Source: a virus. From it: a stretch of DNA of 22,727 nt. The notes beneath the pieces were generated by a model that saw nothing but the letters and a program-made list of their open reading frames with translations, was not told the origin of the DNA and did no database searches. A program made the position numbers and the translations under genes. Of this stretch, positions 11,676 through 19,416 are shown one piece after another. Positions within the stretch are counted from its first letter, which is position 1. Every line of letters begins with the position of its first letter. The DNA is taken from IMG/VR virus record IMGVR_UViG_3300043466_002016, positions 1-22,727 of that record, one strand, 5' to 3'.

Positions 11676-11879
11676 ATGGAAAATAATTACAACGATCTTA
11701 ACAAGTTCAAAGCAACTAAAAAAAATGTAAGAAAAAAAATTGAAGGGAATGTTTTAATCCCAATTTATTATTACATCGATGATGATGGTACGGTCCATAT
11801 TGATACACGTTCAATGGAGATAGAATTCCAAAGAACCGTATATGGTATTGAAAGTGTATTGGAAGATTTACAACAATAA
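11676..11879 (+). CDS. Hypothetical protein, 67 aa, related to the 76-aa protein at 5201
   Basis: A basic N-terminal helix (NKFKATKKNVRKKIEGN) is followed by LIPIYYYIDDDGTVHIDTRSMEIEF and a final helix. The PIY... D-D-G... DT-x-S... EF pattern is shared with the minus-strand protein of 5201-5431, implying a common small domain in this phage. Its function is unknown. The stop at 11877-11879 abuts the convergent terminator. Confidence 0.6.
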   Translation: MENNYNDLNKFKATKKNVRKKIEGNVLIPIYYYIDDDGTVHIDTRSMEIEFQRTVYGIESVLEDLQQ

Positions 11880-11903
11880 AAAACCCACAGTAAAAACTGT
11901 GGG
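11878..11903 (-). terminator. Strong hairpin terminator of the structural operon
   Basis: CCCACAGT (11884-11891) and ACTGTGGG (11896-11903) form a perfect 8-bp stem with an AAAA loop. On the minus strand it is followed by six T, so it ends transcripts coming from the structural genes to the right. On the plus strand no T run follows. Confidence 0.75.
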
Positions 11904-11916
11904 CTCGGATAACTTG

Positions 11917-11965
11917 GGGATAGGGAACAATTAAATGGGAGTAAAAAATAAATCAAACCTATCCC
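11917..11965. repeat. Inverted repeat with long loop in the convergent region
   Basis: GGGATAGG (11917-11924) and CCTATCCC (11958-11965) are exact inverse complements, separated by 33 bases, between the terminator and the last gene of the structural operon. It could be an RNA structure or a protein-binding palindrome. No coding frame spans it. Confidence 0.4.
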
Positions 11966-12001
11966 TGTATAAATATACGTAAGTATCTCGGTAGTTAAAT
12001 A

Positions 12002-12919
12002 TTATTTACCTTCCAGTTCCCTCAATTTTCTTTCAGACCATGTCAATGCGGGTTCTCCGCCCCAACTATCATACATTAATTTTCCACATCCATCTTCATA
12101 AGATTTTGATGAGGTAAGATCTGATTTGTGTCTTGATAAATAAGAATACATCCTTTTGATCGTATCAACAGAAATGGGTTCACCACCTGCAAGTTGAGAG
12201 GCTCTTGTTTTTCCTACCTGAGTTCCACAAGATCCCCAACCATTCTTTTCTGCGTAATCCACTGCCTTCTTTGCGGCGTTCTTAACACCTTCGGGATAAT
12301 CAGAAATTGATTCCACGAAATCATCTTCTGTCATTTTGATTGGAACACAGTTTGGATCACCATTGTCTTTTAAACCAATGGCTTCGTACCCTGGCCAACA
12401 GGCATCCTCCAATCCCTTATCTTCATTATAACTTATATCGTAGAATTCATCTGTCTCCATTGTTACAACCTGAGGATTTGTTCCACCTTGTGGTTCAACA
12501 ACAACAGACGCAGAACAACGTTTACGCGCCTCTTCTTCTGTTAACGAAGAATCATCGATCATTCTTTTTTTAATACAATCACCAATGTTTGTGTCTTCGA
12601 ACATAACTGGTTCAACCAGTAATTCACCATCTTCTTGTTTCTTCATACACATGGCGTATGACTTCTTGTAGTCCATACCCCTTGCACGATTGTCTGCCAT
12701 ACACATTTCCATTGGAAGTTCATCTGTTGAGAACTCTTCCAACTTGGACCAATAACGATAATACGCATTGAATGCGTTGAGACATGATCCAAGACGTTCC
12801 TTCATGTTAGGGAACTGTTCTTTCATCTTTGAATTTGAACTACAACGAGACAAATACTTACCTCTGTTTTCACTCTTATTCGGCTTTAAAACGAAACCAT
12901 CTTCTTTAATTTTACTCAT
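12002..12919 (-). CDS. Head-associated protein with C-terminal SCGT...VGKTRASQLAGG domain
   Basis: I start the gene at ATG 12919 (MSKIKEDGFVLKP), which follows a TTGTTAAAAAAAAATAGT leader. The upstream in-frame ATG at 12952 would overlap the previous gene. The 305-residue protein is Cys-rich, with an N-terminal helical part (SRCSSNSKMKEQFPNMKERLGSCLNAF), a CWPGYEAIGLKDNGDPNCVP motif (about 174-193) and a C-terminal domain (about 210-305) with WGSCGTQVGKTRASQLAGGEPIS and LMYDSWGGEPALTWSERKL. I recall these motifs from phage head proteins located beside portals or proteases; no enzymatic function is known to me. It is last in the structural operon. Confidence 0.65.
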   Translation of the reverse strand: MSKIKEDGFVLKPNKSENRGKYLSRCSSNSKMKEQFPNMKERLGSCLNAFNAYYRYWSKLEEFSTDELPMEMCMADNRARGMDYKKSYAMCMKKQEDGELLVEPVMFEDTNIGDCIKKRMIDDSSLTEEEARKRCSASVVVEPQGGTNPQVVTMETDEFYDISYNEDKGLEDACWPGYEAIGLKDNGDPNCVPIKMTEDDFVESISDYPEGVKNAAKKAVDYAEKNGWGSCGTQVGKTRASQLAGGEPISVDTIKRMYSYLSRHKSDLTSSKSYEDGCGKLMYDSWGGEPALTWSERKLRELEGK

Positions 12920-12930
12920 ACTATTTTTTT

Positions 12931-13548
12931 TTAACAACCACCCCATATACATCTGTAAGTTGGATCAGAATAATAACCGATACCTGCTCTTGAAAATCCT
13001 GATGCGATATCATATCCTTCCCATCTTCCATTTGTTAATTCAACGCCTGAGAAATAATTCTTGCCCAAATGCGGAAATAATCCTTCGGTTGAATTAAAAT
13101 TGAAACATCTTGGATAGTTTCCTGAATTGAAAATAATTTCTTGAATCATTCTTTGTTCAAAGAATTGTGAACGTTGTTCCGCCTTCTCTGTGAACCATTG
13201 CATTTCTTTTAATGTAACGGTTTGTTCAGATCCATTTACTAGGCCATTATTTTTAATTCTGCCCCATACACTTGGCAAACATTCTGCGTATGCAGTCCAC
13301 AGCAATAACGGTTGCACGAAGTATTCCAAAAAGTTTTGGTTGATTGTTGTAAGATTTGAATTCGTTACTTGATCCAATAACTCAACGTAGTAAGGGCGGC
13401 CTATAATATATTCGAGTTTGGTCTGCTGCACGACTGAAATAAAAGGCAGAAGCACGGAACTCGAAACGTTTTGATCGATGTCCGTGAAGTTCTTAATCTT
13501 AACCTCGCTTATCAAAAGCACATTCTGCGGCACTAATGCTTGACTCAT
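12931..13548 (-). CDS. Head-tail connector/adaptor-like protein
   Basis: The 205-residue protein has an alpha-helical core (SSSVLLPFISVVQQTKLEYIIGRPYYVELLDQV, then a long helix around WFTEKAEQRSQFFEQRM) and a beta/aromatic C-terminus. A similar layout occurs in small connector proteins encoded directly after portals in Bacteroidota phages. Here the portal gene ends one base before its ATG. The position and helical plan are the whole evidence; no enzyme motif is seen. It would bind the portal and seat the tail. Confidence 0.55.
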   Translation of the reverse strand: MSQALVPQNVLLISEVKIKNFTDIDQNVSSSVLLPFISVVQQTKLEYIIGRPYYVELLDQVTNSNLTTINQNFLEYFVQPLLLWTAYAECLPSVWGRIKNNGLVNGSEQTVTLKEMQWFTEKAEQRSQFFEQRMIQEIIFNSGNYPRCFNFNSTEGLFPHLGKNYFSGVELTNGRWEGYDIASGFSRAGIGYYSDPTYRCIWGGC

Positions 13549-13549
13549 G

Positions 13550-14749
13550 TTATTCTGTTATGTTTTCTTTTTTATCAACACCAACGATTTCATTCTCATT
13601 TACGTTAACCGTTTCAACTGGTTTTTCATCAGGGATTGTTACCATTTGGAATTGTTTTATTTCTATCTCACATGGTTTACGATCACGTAGTGTAAGTAAA
13701 CGCTCGAACACACCTTTGATCTCATTTTGCGCAGGAGCGATTACTAAGTGCTGAAAATGATCTTGTGCTTCTAAATGATTTGGCGTCCCGAGAGATCCCG
13801 CAGTCTGAATGCCCAAGAGTTCAGGCGAACTAATTTGGTGTGATGTTAAGATGGCTTGTTGTACTTGTTGATTCATCTCGATCCACATTTTATCTGAACC
13901 ATTTGGTGAAATGGTTGTGATCTCAGGAGCCTCGTCTTTTGAATTGGCAAACGTCAGCATCAATTTTCCAGGGTTGTTGCTCGATGAATACTTTGCAGTG
14001 AGGGTCTGATAGATCTGTTCACGTTCTTCGGGTGCAGGAATTCCTGAATTCAGAGAAACGAAAAGCGATGGGTTAAGGCCGTTAATAATATTTGAGTGCC
14101 AGAAATTTAACACCTCGATTTCCGTTGCAATCGCAGTTGCTCCACCCCACCAATTCGGGTAACCATAATAGTCTGCGGATGGTGAGTGTGATCTATAATA
14201 AAATACTTGTGATGGATCTTCTCCATTAGGATCGAAGGCTTGAATTTTTCTTGGTGTGAATTGTGGTTTACGATAAAACGCCCAATCATTTGAATAATAA
14301 TAATTCTCAATCCTGTCATTTAACGTTGCTCTCTCTGCACGTAATTTGGAAGGATCCATATAATAAATTTCATACCCAAGATCACGATCACGTCTGTGGA
14401 CTATGTTAACACTAAACGCATTATAGAGAATGAAATCCAAAGTACATTTCATCCATATATCATAGATTGATTCTCCCATTGAGTTTGCCATTAATAAACG
14501 ATTATTATCTCCGTCTTTTAATGACATTTCTTCCCCGCGTATTCCAAACCACTTACTCATAATACATGCACGGTTTGTTGGTGACGTATTATAAAGTCTT
14601 ATGATTTCTTGTGGTGCAAGGTTGGCGACACCATAATAGACCCAAGGCGTTCTTGTGTTGATTGCGTCGTTCTCTTCAATGATCGGAACCCTCGCAACCG
14701 CAAAGTTGAACACTCTTAGTAAATCTTCTGGTAATTTTTGTTCGTCCAT
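13550..14749 (-). CDS. Portal protein
   Basis: The 399-residue protein shows the portal pattern. Its N-terminal part has helix and wing elements (IIRLYNTSPTNRACIMSKWFGIRGEEM, LDFILYNAFSVNIV). The middle has a membrane-free, beta-rich region with AFYRKPQFTPRKIQAFDPNG and VFYYRSHSPSADYYGYPNW, followed by the clip/stem region TEIEVLNFWHSNIINGLNPSLFVSLNSG. The C-terminal part has SHQISSPELLGIQTAGSLGTPNHLEAQDHFQHLVIAPAQNEIKGVFERLL, typical for the crown/stem of portals. It forms the dodecameric ring at one capsid vertex where DNA enters, contacting TerL and the connector. It starts at ATG 14749 and sits between a small gene and the connector in the minus-strand operon. Confidence 0.9.
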   Translation of the reverse strand: MDEQKLPEDLLRVFNFAVARVPIIEENDAINTRTPWVYYGVANLAPQEIIRLYNTSPTNRACIMSKWFGIRGEEMSLKDGDNNRLLMANSMGESIYDIWMKCTLDFILYNAFSVNIVHRRDRDLGYEIYYMDPSKLRAERATLNDRIENYYYSNDWAFYRKPQFTPRKIQAFDPNGEDPSQVFYYRSHSPSADYYGYPNWWGGATAIATEIEVLNFWHSNIINGLNPSLFVSLNSGIPAPEEREQIYQTLTAKYSSSNNPGKLMLTFANSKDEAPEITTISPNGSDKMWIEMNQQVQQAILTSHQISSPELLGIQTAGSLGTPNHLEAQDHFQHLVIAPAQNEIKGVFERLLTLRDRKPCEIEIKQFQMVTIPDEKPVETVNVNENEIVGVDKKENITE

Positions 14750-14779
14750 ACTTATAAATATATTTTTTTATCTCTTTAA

Positions 14780-15055
14780 TCAAACACCACAGATATAAAC
14801 ATCTGATGGTAATTCAATTATTTGACTCAGTTGTTGTGGTGTTAAACATTCTGATAATTGATCAGTATCAATTTTAATAACAGATCCCCAAAATATAGTT
14901 GATCCACTCTGAGAGTCCAATGTACAATATGCGATTGGTGTTTCTTGCCATGTAGTTGTTTCACCTTCTGGAAATCCCAAACAATCATTTATTTGATTGA
15001 TTAGATCATAACCTTTTGATGTTTCATCTTCATTAAATTTTATTAATCCTTTCAT
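14780..15055 (-). CDS. Hypothetical protein, 91 aa
   Basis: This small beta-rich protein has an acidic and Trp-containing centre (FPEGETTTWQETPIAY) and a C-terminal IELPSDVYICGV. It has three cysteines and no signal peptide. Its ATG is one base after the stop of the large fibre gene, so it may be an accessory or chaperone of the fibre, but this is by position only. No family is recognised. Confidence 0.6.
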   Translation of the reverse strand: MKGLIKFNEDETSKGYDLINQINDCLGFPEGETTTWQETPIAYCTLDSQSGSTIFWGSVIKIDTDQLSECLTPQQLSQIIELPSDVYICGV

Positions 15056-15056
15056 A

Positions 15057-16700
15057 TTAGTATTTTAAACCCCACTTATTTTTTAAATATGTATTCAAAT
15101 CACTTTGTTCCGTTGGTGTAAGTTCCCTTGTAAATATAAATACCTCACCAAGTTGACCTGCGAAGTCAGTTCCTGCTCCATCATAATTTAAAAGATTTAT
15201 CACACCACTATCAGTTGTATTTTGTATTGATCCATTATTAGATGTTATATTTTGTGTTGTTGCACTTGTGTTTACAATACAATAAGAAATTGCAGACGCT
15301 CCTGTTGTTGAAATAAACCACTGCATGGTTTGTCCTGAACTTGGGAATGTCACACCTGAATATTGTGCAGTTCTATTATTAGCACCATCTACATAAGTTC
15401 CTTGTATCGAATGTCTAAAATTATAAGGTGCTGTTGCAGATCTATTAAGTCCAAAATATTGTGATGAAGATACTGATCCATACTTATAAATAGGTGTCAT
15501 CGATGCAGTCTGTGCTGTTCCAAGACCACCAACTACTACAAAAACATTTAAGGTAGGTGAATTAAAATTAGTATTACTCTTTAATATATCGGTACTGAAT
15601 GTAACCGCAGAAACAGATGTTGTAAACGAAGTTCCTGATCCCCATAATGGTTGATCTGCCGCGGTTGATTGTGTAAACGCAGTTAATGAGACATCAGTTC
15701 CTTTATTAACAATTTTCTCAACATTTAATGTTCCTGATCTGAATGTAATTGTAGGTGATAATGTAGATGGATTAAATGGTGGAGTTGGACTTGGTGTATT
15801 AGTTATGGTTGGTGTATTAGTTGTGGTTGGTGTTTGAGTATTAGTAGGTGTTTGTGTTTGTGTTGGAGTCATTGTTTGACTGGCTGTAATGGATGGTGTT
15901 GGTGTCTGTGTATTAGTTGGTGTCTGTGTCATTGTAACACTTGGTGTTGGAGTCATTGTCTGACTTGCAGTGATACTCGGAGTTGGAGTCTGAGTTTGAC
16001 TTGCAGTGATACTCGGAGTTGGTGTTTGTGTCGGGGTTCCTGTTTGTGTCTGTGTATTCGTATTTGTAGGGGTCTGTGTGACCGTTGGAGTCTGAGTTGG
16101 TGTTTCTGTCTGACTTGGAGTAATGGACGGAGTAGGCGTGTTTGTAGGGGTATTGGTTGGTGTTGAACTATAAGTCAACGTTGGAGTATTTGTAGGTGTT
16201 GTTGTTTGAGTTTGTGTTTGTGTTGGAGTCTGAGTTGTTGTAGGTGTTTGAGTTGATGTTACGGTTGGAGTTGGAGATGGTGGATTTAATTCATCTGGCG
16301 CAAAAATATAGTTTGAGTTGATTTCATTATTAGAAACATACTCAACATAATAATCATTTGTTGTGTTTGCAGATTGTACAATAAGAAGTGCTTGACCTGA
16401 TTCAATAATACCAAGACTTAACGCAGGATCGAGATTTCCACTACCTTGTGTTTGTTGATAAATGCCATAGTTATAAAGTCCTTCATACGGGAACGCGATC
16501 TGACCCACACCTTGTCCTTCAACAAAATCAAATTCATCATATCTCGTCTTGTGAGTTGAAATATCTGTTGGAATGAAACGAACTTGTTGTTTAGAAAAAA
16601 TATGTGTGAAAGAAAATAACCATTCAGGATTCGATATCGTTGCGTTCTGTGATACAGTAACAACCATTGAATTCCTCTGACCCGTTTTAAGTAATATCAT
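15057..16700 (-). CDS. Virion fibre with Thr/Pro repeat and lectin-like C-terminal domain
   Basis: The 547-residue protein has three parts. Residues 1-139 form a beta-rich N-terminal domain ([19 protein letters not shown]... [10 protein letters not shown]), probably for attachment to the virion. Residues 140-310 are an extended Thr/Pro/Gln/Ser tract with recurring [11 protein letters not shown] units. Residues 311-547 look like a concanavalin-A/LamG-type beta sandwich ending in [20 protein letters not shown] and a final helix, as in many surface-displayed carbohydrate-binding domains. The tract likely works as a stiff or flexible stalk displaying the lectin to bind glycans. It lies between the tail tube and portal genes. 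A head or tail fibre are both possible. Confidence 0.75.
   Translation of the reverse strand: MILLKTGQRNSMVVTVSQNATISNPEWLFSFTHIFSKQQVRFIPTDISTHKTRYDEFDFVEGQGVGQIAFPYEGLYNYGIYQQTQGSGNLDPALSLGIIESGQALLIVQSANTTNDYYVEYVSNNEINSNYIFAPDELNPPSPTPTVTSTQTPTTTQTPTQTQTQTTTPTNTPTLTYSSTPTNTPTNTPTPSITPSQTETPTQTPTVTQTPTNTNTQTQTGTPTQTPTPSITASQTQTPTPSITASQTMTPTPSVTMTQTPTNTQTPTPSITASQTMTPTQTQTPTNTQTPTTTNTPTITNTPSPTPPFNPSTLSPTITFRSGTLNVEKIVNKGTDVSLTAFTQSTAADQPLWGSGTSFTTSVSAVTFSTDILKSNTNFNSPTLNVFVVVGGLGTAQTASMTPIYKYGSVSSSQYFGLNRSATAPYNFRHSIQGTYVDGANNRTAQYSGVTFPSSGQTMQWFISTTGASAISYCIVNTSATTQNITSNNGSIQNTTDSGVINLLNYDGAGTDFAGQLGEVFIFTRELTPTEQSDLNTYLKNKWGLKY
15771..16283 (-). repeat. Thr/Pro-rich short tandem repeat region
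   Basis: This is the coding strand for about 171 residues of degenerate TP/TQ/TN units in the fibre gene, with four near-copies of [11 protein letters not shown] at residues 189-199, 229-237, 240-248 and 268-276. Codon variation keeps the DNA from being exactly repetitive, yet recombination could change stalk length. Confidence 0.8.
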
Positions 16701-16714
16701 ATTCTATAAATAAT

Positions 16715-16745
16715 AACAAGAGGAGAAATAAATTCCCCCCTTGTT
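16715..16745 (-). terminator. Hairpin between tail-tube and fibre genes
   Basis: On the minus strand AACAAGGGGGG (16745-16735) can pair with CTCCTCTTGTT (16725-16715), an 11-bp stem with two G-U pairs and a 9-base loop. It is followed by ATTATTTAT rather than a clean T run, so it may be a partial terminator or an RNA stabiliser. Confidence 0.45.
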
Positions 16746-16758
16746 AAAGTTTTTTTTA

Positions 16759-17286
16759 TTAAGGTAAGATAGTCATACCTGTTACCACACTTGCAAGATC
16801 ACCATCCAATTGATTCATCGGATTTTGTTCCAACGCTTGGAAAGTGATGTTGTAACCCGCCTGATCTCCAAGAGCCTTTCCGCTCACAGAAGTTCCTGCA
16901 GATACAAATGAGCCATACACCTCACCAAGTAAGAAACTATTTCCATTATTATCGATGAACACAATTCCTAATTTAGGAGACTGTGCCAAAGTTTTAAGAA
17001 TGTTTCTTTTTGTTTGGTCTAATTTTGCAAAATATGTAACTAATTCTTGTGTATAGAAAACTGTGCCATTCTCTAATGAAGCATTTACAGTTTCTGTAAA
17101 TTGTGAAGACGTGCGGATAAGTTCGAAAACATACCAACTACCACTACCGCTAATTGAAGTGATTAAATCACTACCATCTTTGGTAACATTTGTAATGTTT
17201 GTGAAGTCAGTTATGTATGCCGTACCTACACCACCCACGTTATCGCGACAAGAAAGTGCTATACCTGCTGTTAAATTACATGCCAT
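16759..17286 (-). CDS. Major tail tube-like protein
   Basis: The 175-residue protein begins MACNLTAGIALSCRDNVGG and has a beta-rich plan. It contains YVFELIRTSSQFTETVNASLENGTVFYTQELVTYFAKLDQTKRNILKTLAQ, a tail-tube-like helix and strand pair, and LGIVFIDNNGNSFLLGEVYGSFVSAGTSVSGKALGDQAGYNITFQA. This matches my recollection of tail tube proteins from Bacteroidota phages, but there is no absolute signature, so another small virion protein is possible. It follows the major capsid gene across a strong terminator, so it needs read-through or its own promoter; I found no clear one. Confidence 0.65.
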   Translation of the reverse strand: MACNLTAGIALSCRDNVGGVGTAYITDFTNITNVTKDGSDLITSISGSGSWYVFELIRTSSQFTETVNASLENGTVFYTQELVTYFAKLDQTKRNILKTLAQSPKLGIVFIDNNGNSFLLGEVYGSFVSAGTSVSGKALGDQAGYNITFQALEQNPMNQLDGDLASVVTGMTILP

Positions 17287-17325
17287 GTTATATTTTATTT
17301 ATTAAATAACGTTTATTGTTTTAAA

Positions 17326-17355
17326 AAAAGTGGTGAGTATTTCATCACCACTTTT
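17326..17355 (-). terminator. Strong terminator directly after the major capsid gene
   Basis: On the minus strand AAAAGTGGTGA (17355-17345) pairs perfectly with TCACCACTTTT (17336-17326) around an 8-base loop, and the T run (seven T, ending at 17323) follows. It begins 2 bases after the capsid stop codon and would separate capsid expression from the genes beyond. Confidence 0.85.
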
Positions 17356-17357
17356 AA

Positions 17358-18362
17358 TTATGAAAGACCGTTTGTTACAAAGAACTGAGGGAACGCAATT
17401 TGTGCTCCGATCTTGTACGCCGCCATAATACGCACTTCTTGAAAATCTTGGCTAAACCAAGCCCTGAAGCTGTCTTCATCGCTAGTTAAGTCCGTTCCGA
17501 TTAAGAAATACTGCGCAGGTCCTGCAGCAATTAAATTTGATCCGTTTAATCCAGGAACACCTACAACGCGATAGTTTGTTTGCGGATGATACATAGAATA
17601 AACAGAACCTAATTTATTTTCAGAAGAATCGATCCAGAAATTGTTTGCGTTTCTTACTGCTTGCAAGTAACATTTGAATTGTTGTTGCGACATAAAGATT
17701 ACGATATCATCTCTGTCATAAACGTTTGCGTTTAATAACTGAATGATGTTATCGATTTGACCTAATACGTTGTTTGCCTTGTCTTGAACAGAAGAACCTG
17801 TTACAGAACATAATGCAGTTGCACCTGTTACTTGAACAACACCCGCAGTGTTCTTTAATAACTCAACAAATCCACTGAATGTAGATCCTTGATATTGAGG
17901 GTAAGTACTACCTGTTGTTGAACCTGTTGAAGATTGCCAAATACGATATTCGTTGTCTCTTTTAATTTGCTTTGTTTGCAAATCAATGATTGCCTGCTCG
18001 AATGGTGCGTTTTCATTATACGATCCCGCGTTCAAATATTGACCAAGCCATAAAGTATTTAATTGTTGCAGACAAAGCGAGGTATTAATTTTCAGACTTT
18101 GTACTGTTACAGGAGCAACAGTGAATGTAGTTGTACCTGAGTTCTCCCAACCACAAGTTGTTCCTGTTTGAACTACTAATGATTCAGAAAGTAAGTTCAC
18201 GTTTTGTGTGCCCTTGATGCCCGGAATTACATTACAAAATTCCATAGTCACCGGTGAAAGCACCGCTTCACTTATGATATCACTGTTAAGTTGATCTACG
18301 TATGTAGATAAACCCGCAAGATCATAAGAAAAATTCATCTTAGAAAGATTTTTGTTTTTCAT
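17358..18362 (-). CDS. Major capsid protein (HK97-like fold)
   Basis: The 334-residue protein has the layout of phage major capsid proteins: a helical N-arm, then an extended Thr/Ser-rich core (NVNLLSESLVVQTGTTCGWENSG). A helical spine follows (KANNVLGQIDNIIQLLNANVYDRDDIVIFMSQQQFKCYLQAVRN), then the C-terminal beta segment (PAQYFLIGTDLTSDEDSFRAWFSQDFQEVRIMAAYKIGAQIAFPQFFVTNG). It assembles into the icosahedral shell. Gene order (protease, scaffold, then this gene) is the classic head module. No separate maturation cleavage site could be read. The start is ATG 18362, after an A-rich leader. A terminator immediately downstream would keep its transcript separate. Confidence 0.9.
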   Translation of the reverse strand: MKNKNLSKMNFSYDLAGLSTYVDQLNSDIISEAVLSPVTMEFCNVIPGIKGTQNVNLLSESLVVQTGTTCGWENSGTTTFTVAPVTVQSLKINTSLCLQQLNTLWLGQYLNAGSYNENAPFEQAIIDLQTKQIKRDNEYRIWQSSTGSTTGSTYPQYQGSTFSGFVELLKNTAGVVQVTGATALCSVTGSSVQDKANNVLGQIDNIIQLLNANVYDRDDIVIFMSQQQFKCYLQAVRNANNFWIDSSENKLGSVYSMYHPQTNYRVVGVPGLNGSNLIAAGPAQYFLIGTDLTSDEDSFRAWFSQDFQEVRIMAAYKIGAQIAFPQFFVTNGLS

Positions 18363-18381
18363 CTTATTGATTATTTTTTTT

Positions 18382-19416
18382 TTAATTATTATGAGAAAGT
18401 TTTTCTCTCATTCTTTTGAATCCTTCAACCTTGAAATTACTTGGGGTTGAGAATTCACTTTTGTTTATTTGATTTTTAGTTACTCTCGAACCTGCTGGTT
18501 CAGAAGAGAATTTTTTGAATTTTGTTTCAAGGGATTCATATTTCCCATTTAAATTATCGATCTTTGTTTCGATACGTTTCATTGCTTGTGAAAACGCCTC
18601 AACGAATCCTGACATATCTTCGTCACTTGATTCTTCAACGTTTTCTCTTTCTACAATCATACCATCTTTAACAATTACTCGAATTTTTACTTCGTTACCG
18701 TCAGAGTCTTTTAACATGATCTGATGTTCGCCATCGGGTGCAGGTAGTTTTTTATCACCATCCATTACCTCGATAGATTCACCTACGTCAAATGTTGGAG
18801 ATTCAAGGACAACACCATCACTTGTCTTTGCCTCGGTGAATACGGATTCATATCCCTCACCACGTGCATCAGATTGTGCTTTTGTTTGTATACCTTTAAT
18901 TTCTCCACCTACGATTGACATAACCATACCATCAGTTGTTTCGTATGATCCATCCGCAATTGCCGATAGTTGACCGTCATATCCAAGTTTTTTAACCATA
19001 GTTCCAGTCTCAGGTGATTCACCACCGATTCTAATAACCATTCCGTTTTTTAACTTAATATCACCATCTTCCATTGGAACATCAGATTCTGCCATGTTTT
19101 CTGATTTGATCATTTCGTCAGATTTTTTATCTTCGATCTTTTCGTCTTGGGTTTTTTCCATTTTACCACCCATTTTGATCTTTGATACTTTACCATCTTC
19201 GTCAACCTCAATTTCAGAACCATCTTCCATCTTGTGTGTTCCGGCAGGTGCAGGTATCATACCTTCCTCCGTCGCTACGTATAACATCTTTCCAACTTCT
19301 AAACTATCACCTTCCATTTTTACAGTAATACCTTGTTCGGTTTTACCATCATAGAATTTCTGTTCAGTAAAGTTGAGGATAGACATTATTTTTTGAATAG
19401 CCTGTTTACTTGTCAT
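18382..19416 (-). CDS. Capsid scaffold-like protein with three beta repeats and a coiled coil
   Basis: The 344-residue acidic protein has three related segments of about 60 residues, at 27-82, 115-178 and 195-259. Each runs roughly V-x-G-E/D-S-hydrophobic-E-V/T-G, then APxGxH or DGSY, then DG with a final KDG or GGE turn and I strand (for example VKMEGDSLEVGKMLYV, VRIGGESPETGTMV and LESPTFDVGESIEVMDG). An acidic linker and a C-terminal coiled coil (FVEAFSQAMKRIETKIDNLNGKYESLETKFKKF, about 270-305) follow, then a basic tail. Position between protease and major capsid makes it the scaffold. The start overlaps the protease stop by 11 bases. Confidence 0.65.
   Translation of the reverse strand: MTSKQAIQKIMSILNFTEQKFYDGKTEQGITVKMEGDSLEVGKMLYVATEEGMIPAPAGTHKMEDGSEIEVDEDGKVSKIKMGGKMEKTQDEKIEDKKSDEMIKSENMAESDVPMEDGDIKLKNGMVIRIGGESPETGTMVKKLGYDGQLSAIADGSYETTDGMVMSIVGGEIKGIQTKAQSDARGEGYESVFTEAKTSDGVVLESPTFDVGESIEVMDGDKKLPAPDGEHQIMLKDSDGNEVKIRVIVKDGMIVERENVEESSDEDMSGFVEAFSQAMKRIETKIDNLNGKYESLETKFKKFSSEPAGSRVTKNQINKSEFSTPSNFKVEGFKRMREKLSHNN

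Noticed and set aside
12920-12952. Upstream in-frame ATG for the head-associated protein
   Set aside because: It would overlap the previous gene by 22 bases, whereas ATG 12919 has a proper A-rich leader and a usual N-terminus.
15834-16166. Plus-strand open frame rich in Cys, Trp, Ser and Leu
   Set aside because: It is the exact opposite strand of the Thr/Pro repeat; its composition is explained by that codon pattern and it has no leader or promoter.
15771-16283. Possible CRISPR-like or other DNA repeat array
   Set aside because: The units are short, degenerate and in frame with a protein; no constant repeat with unique spacers.
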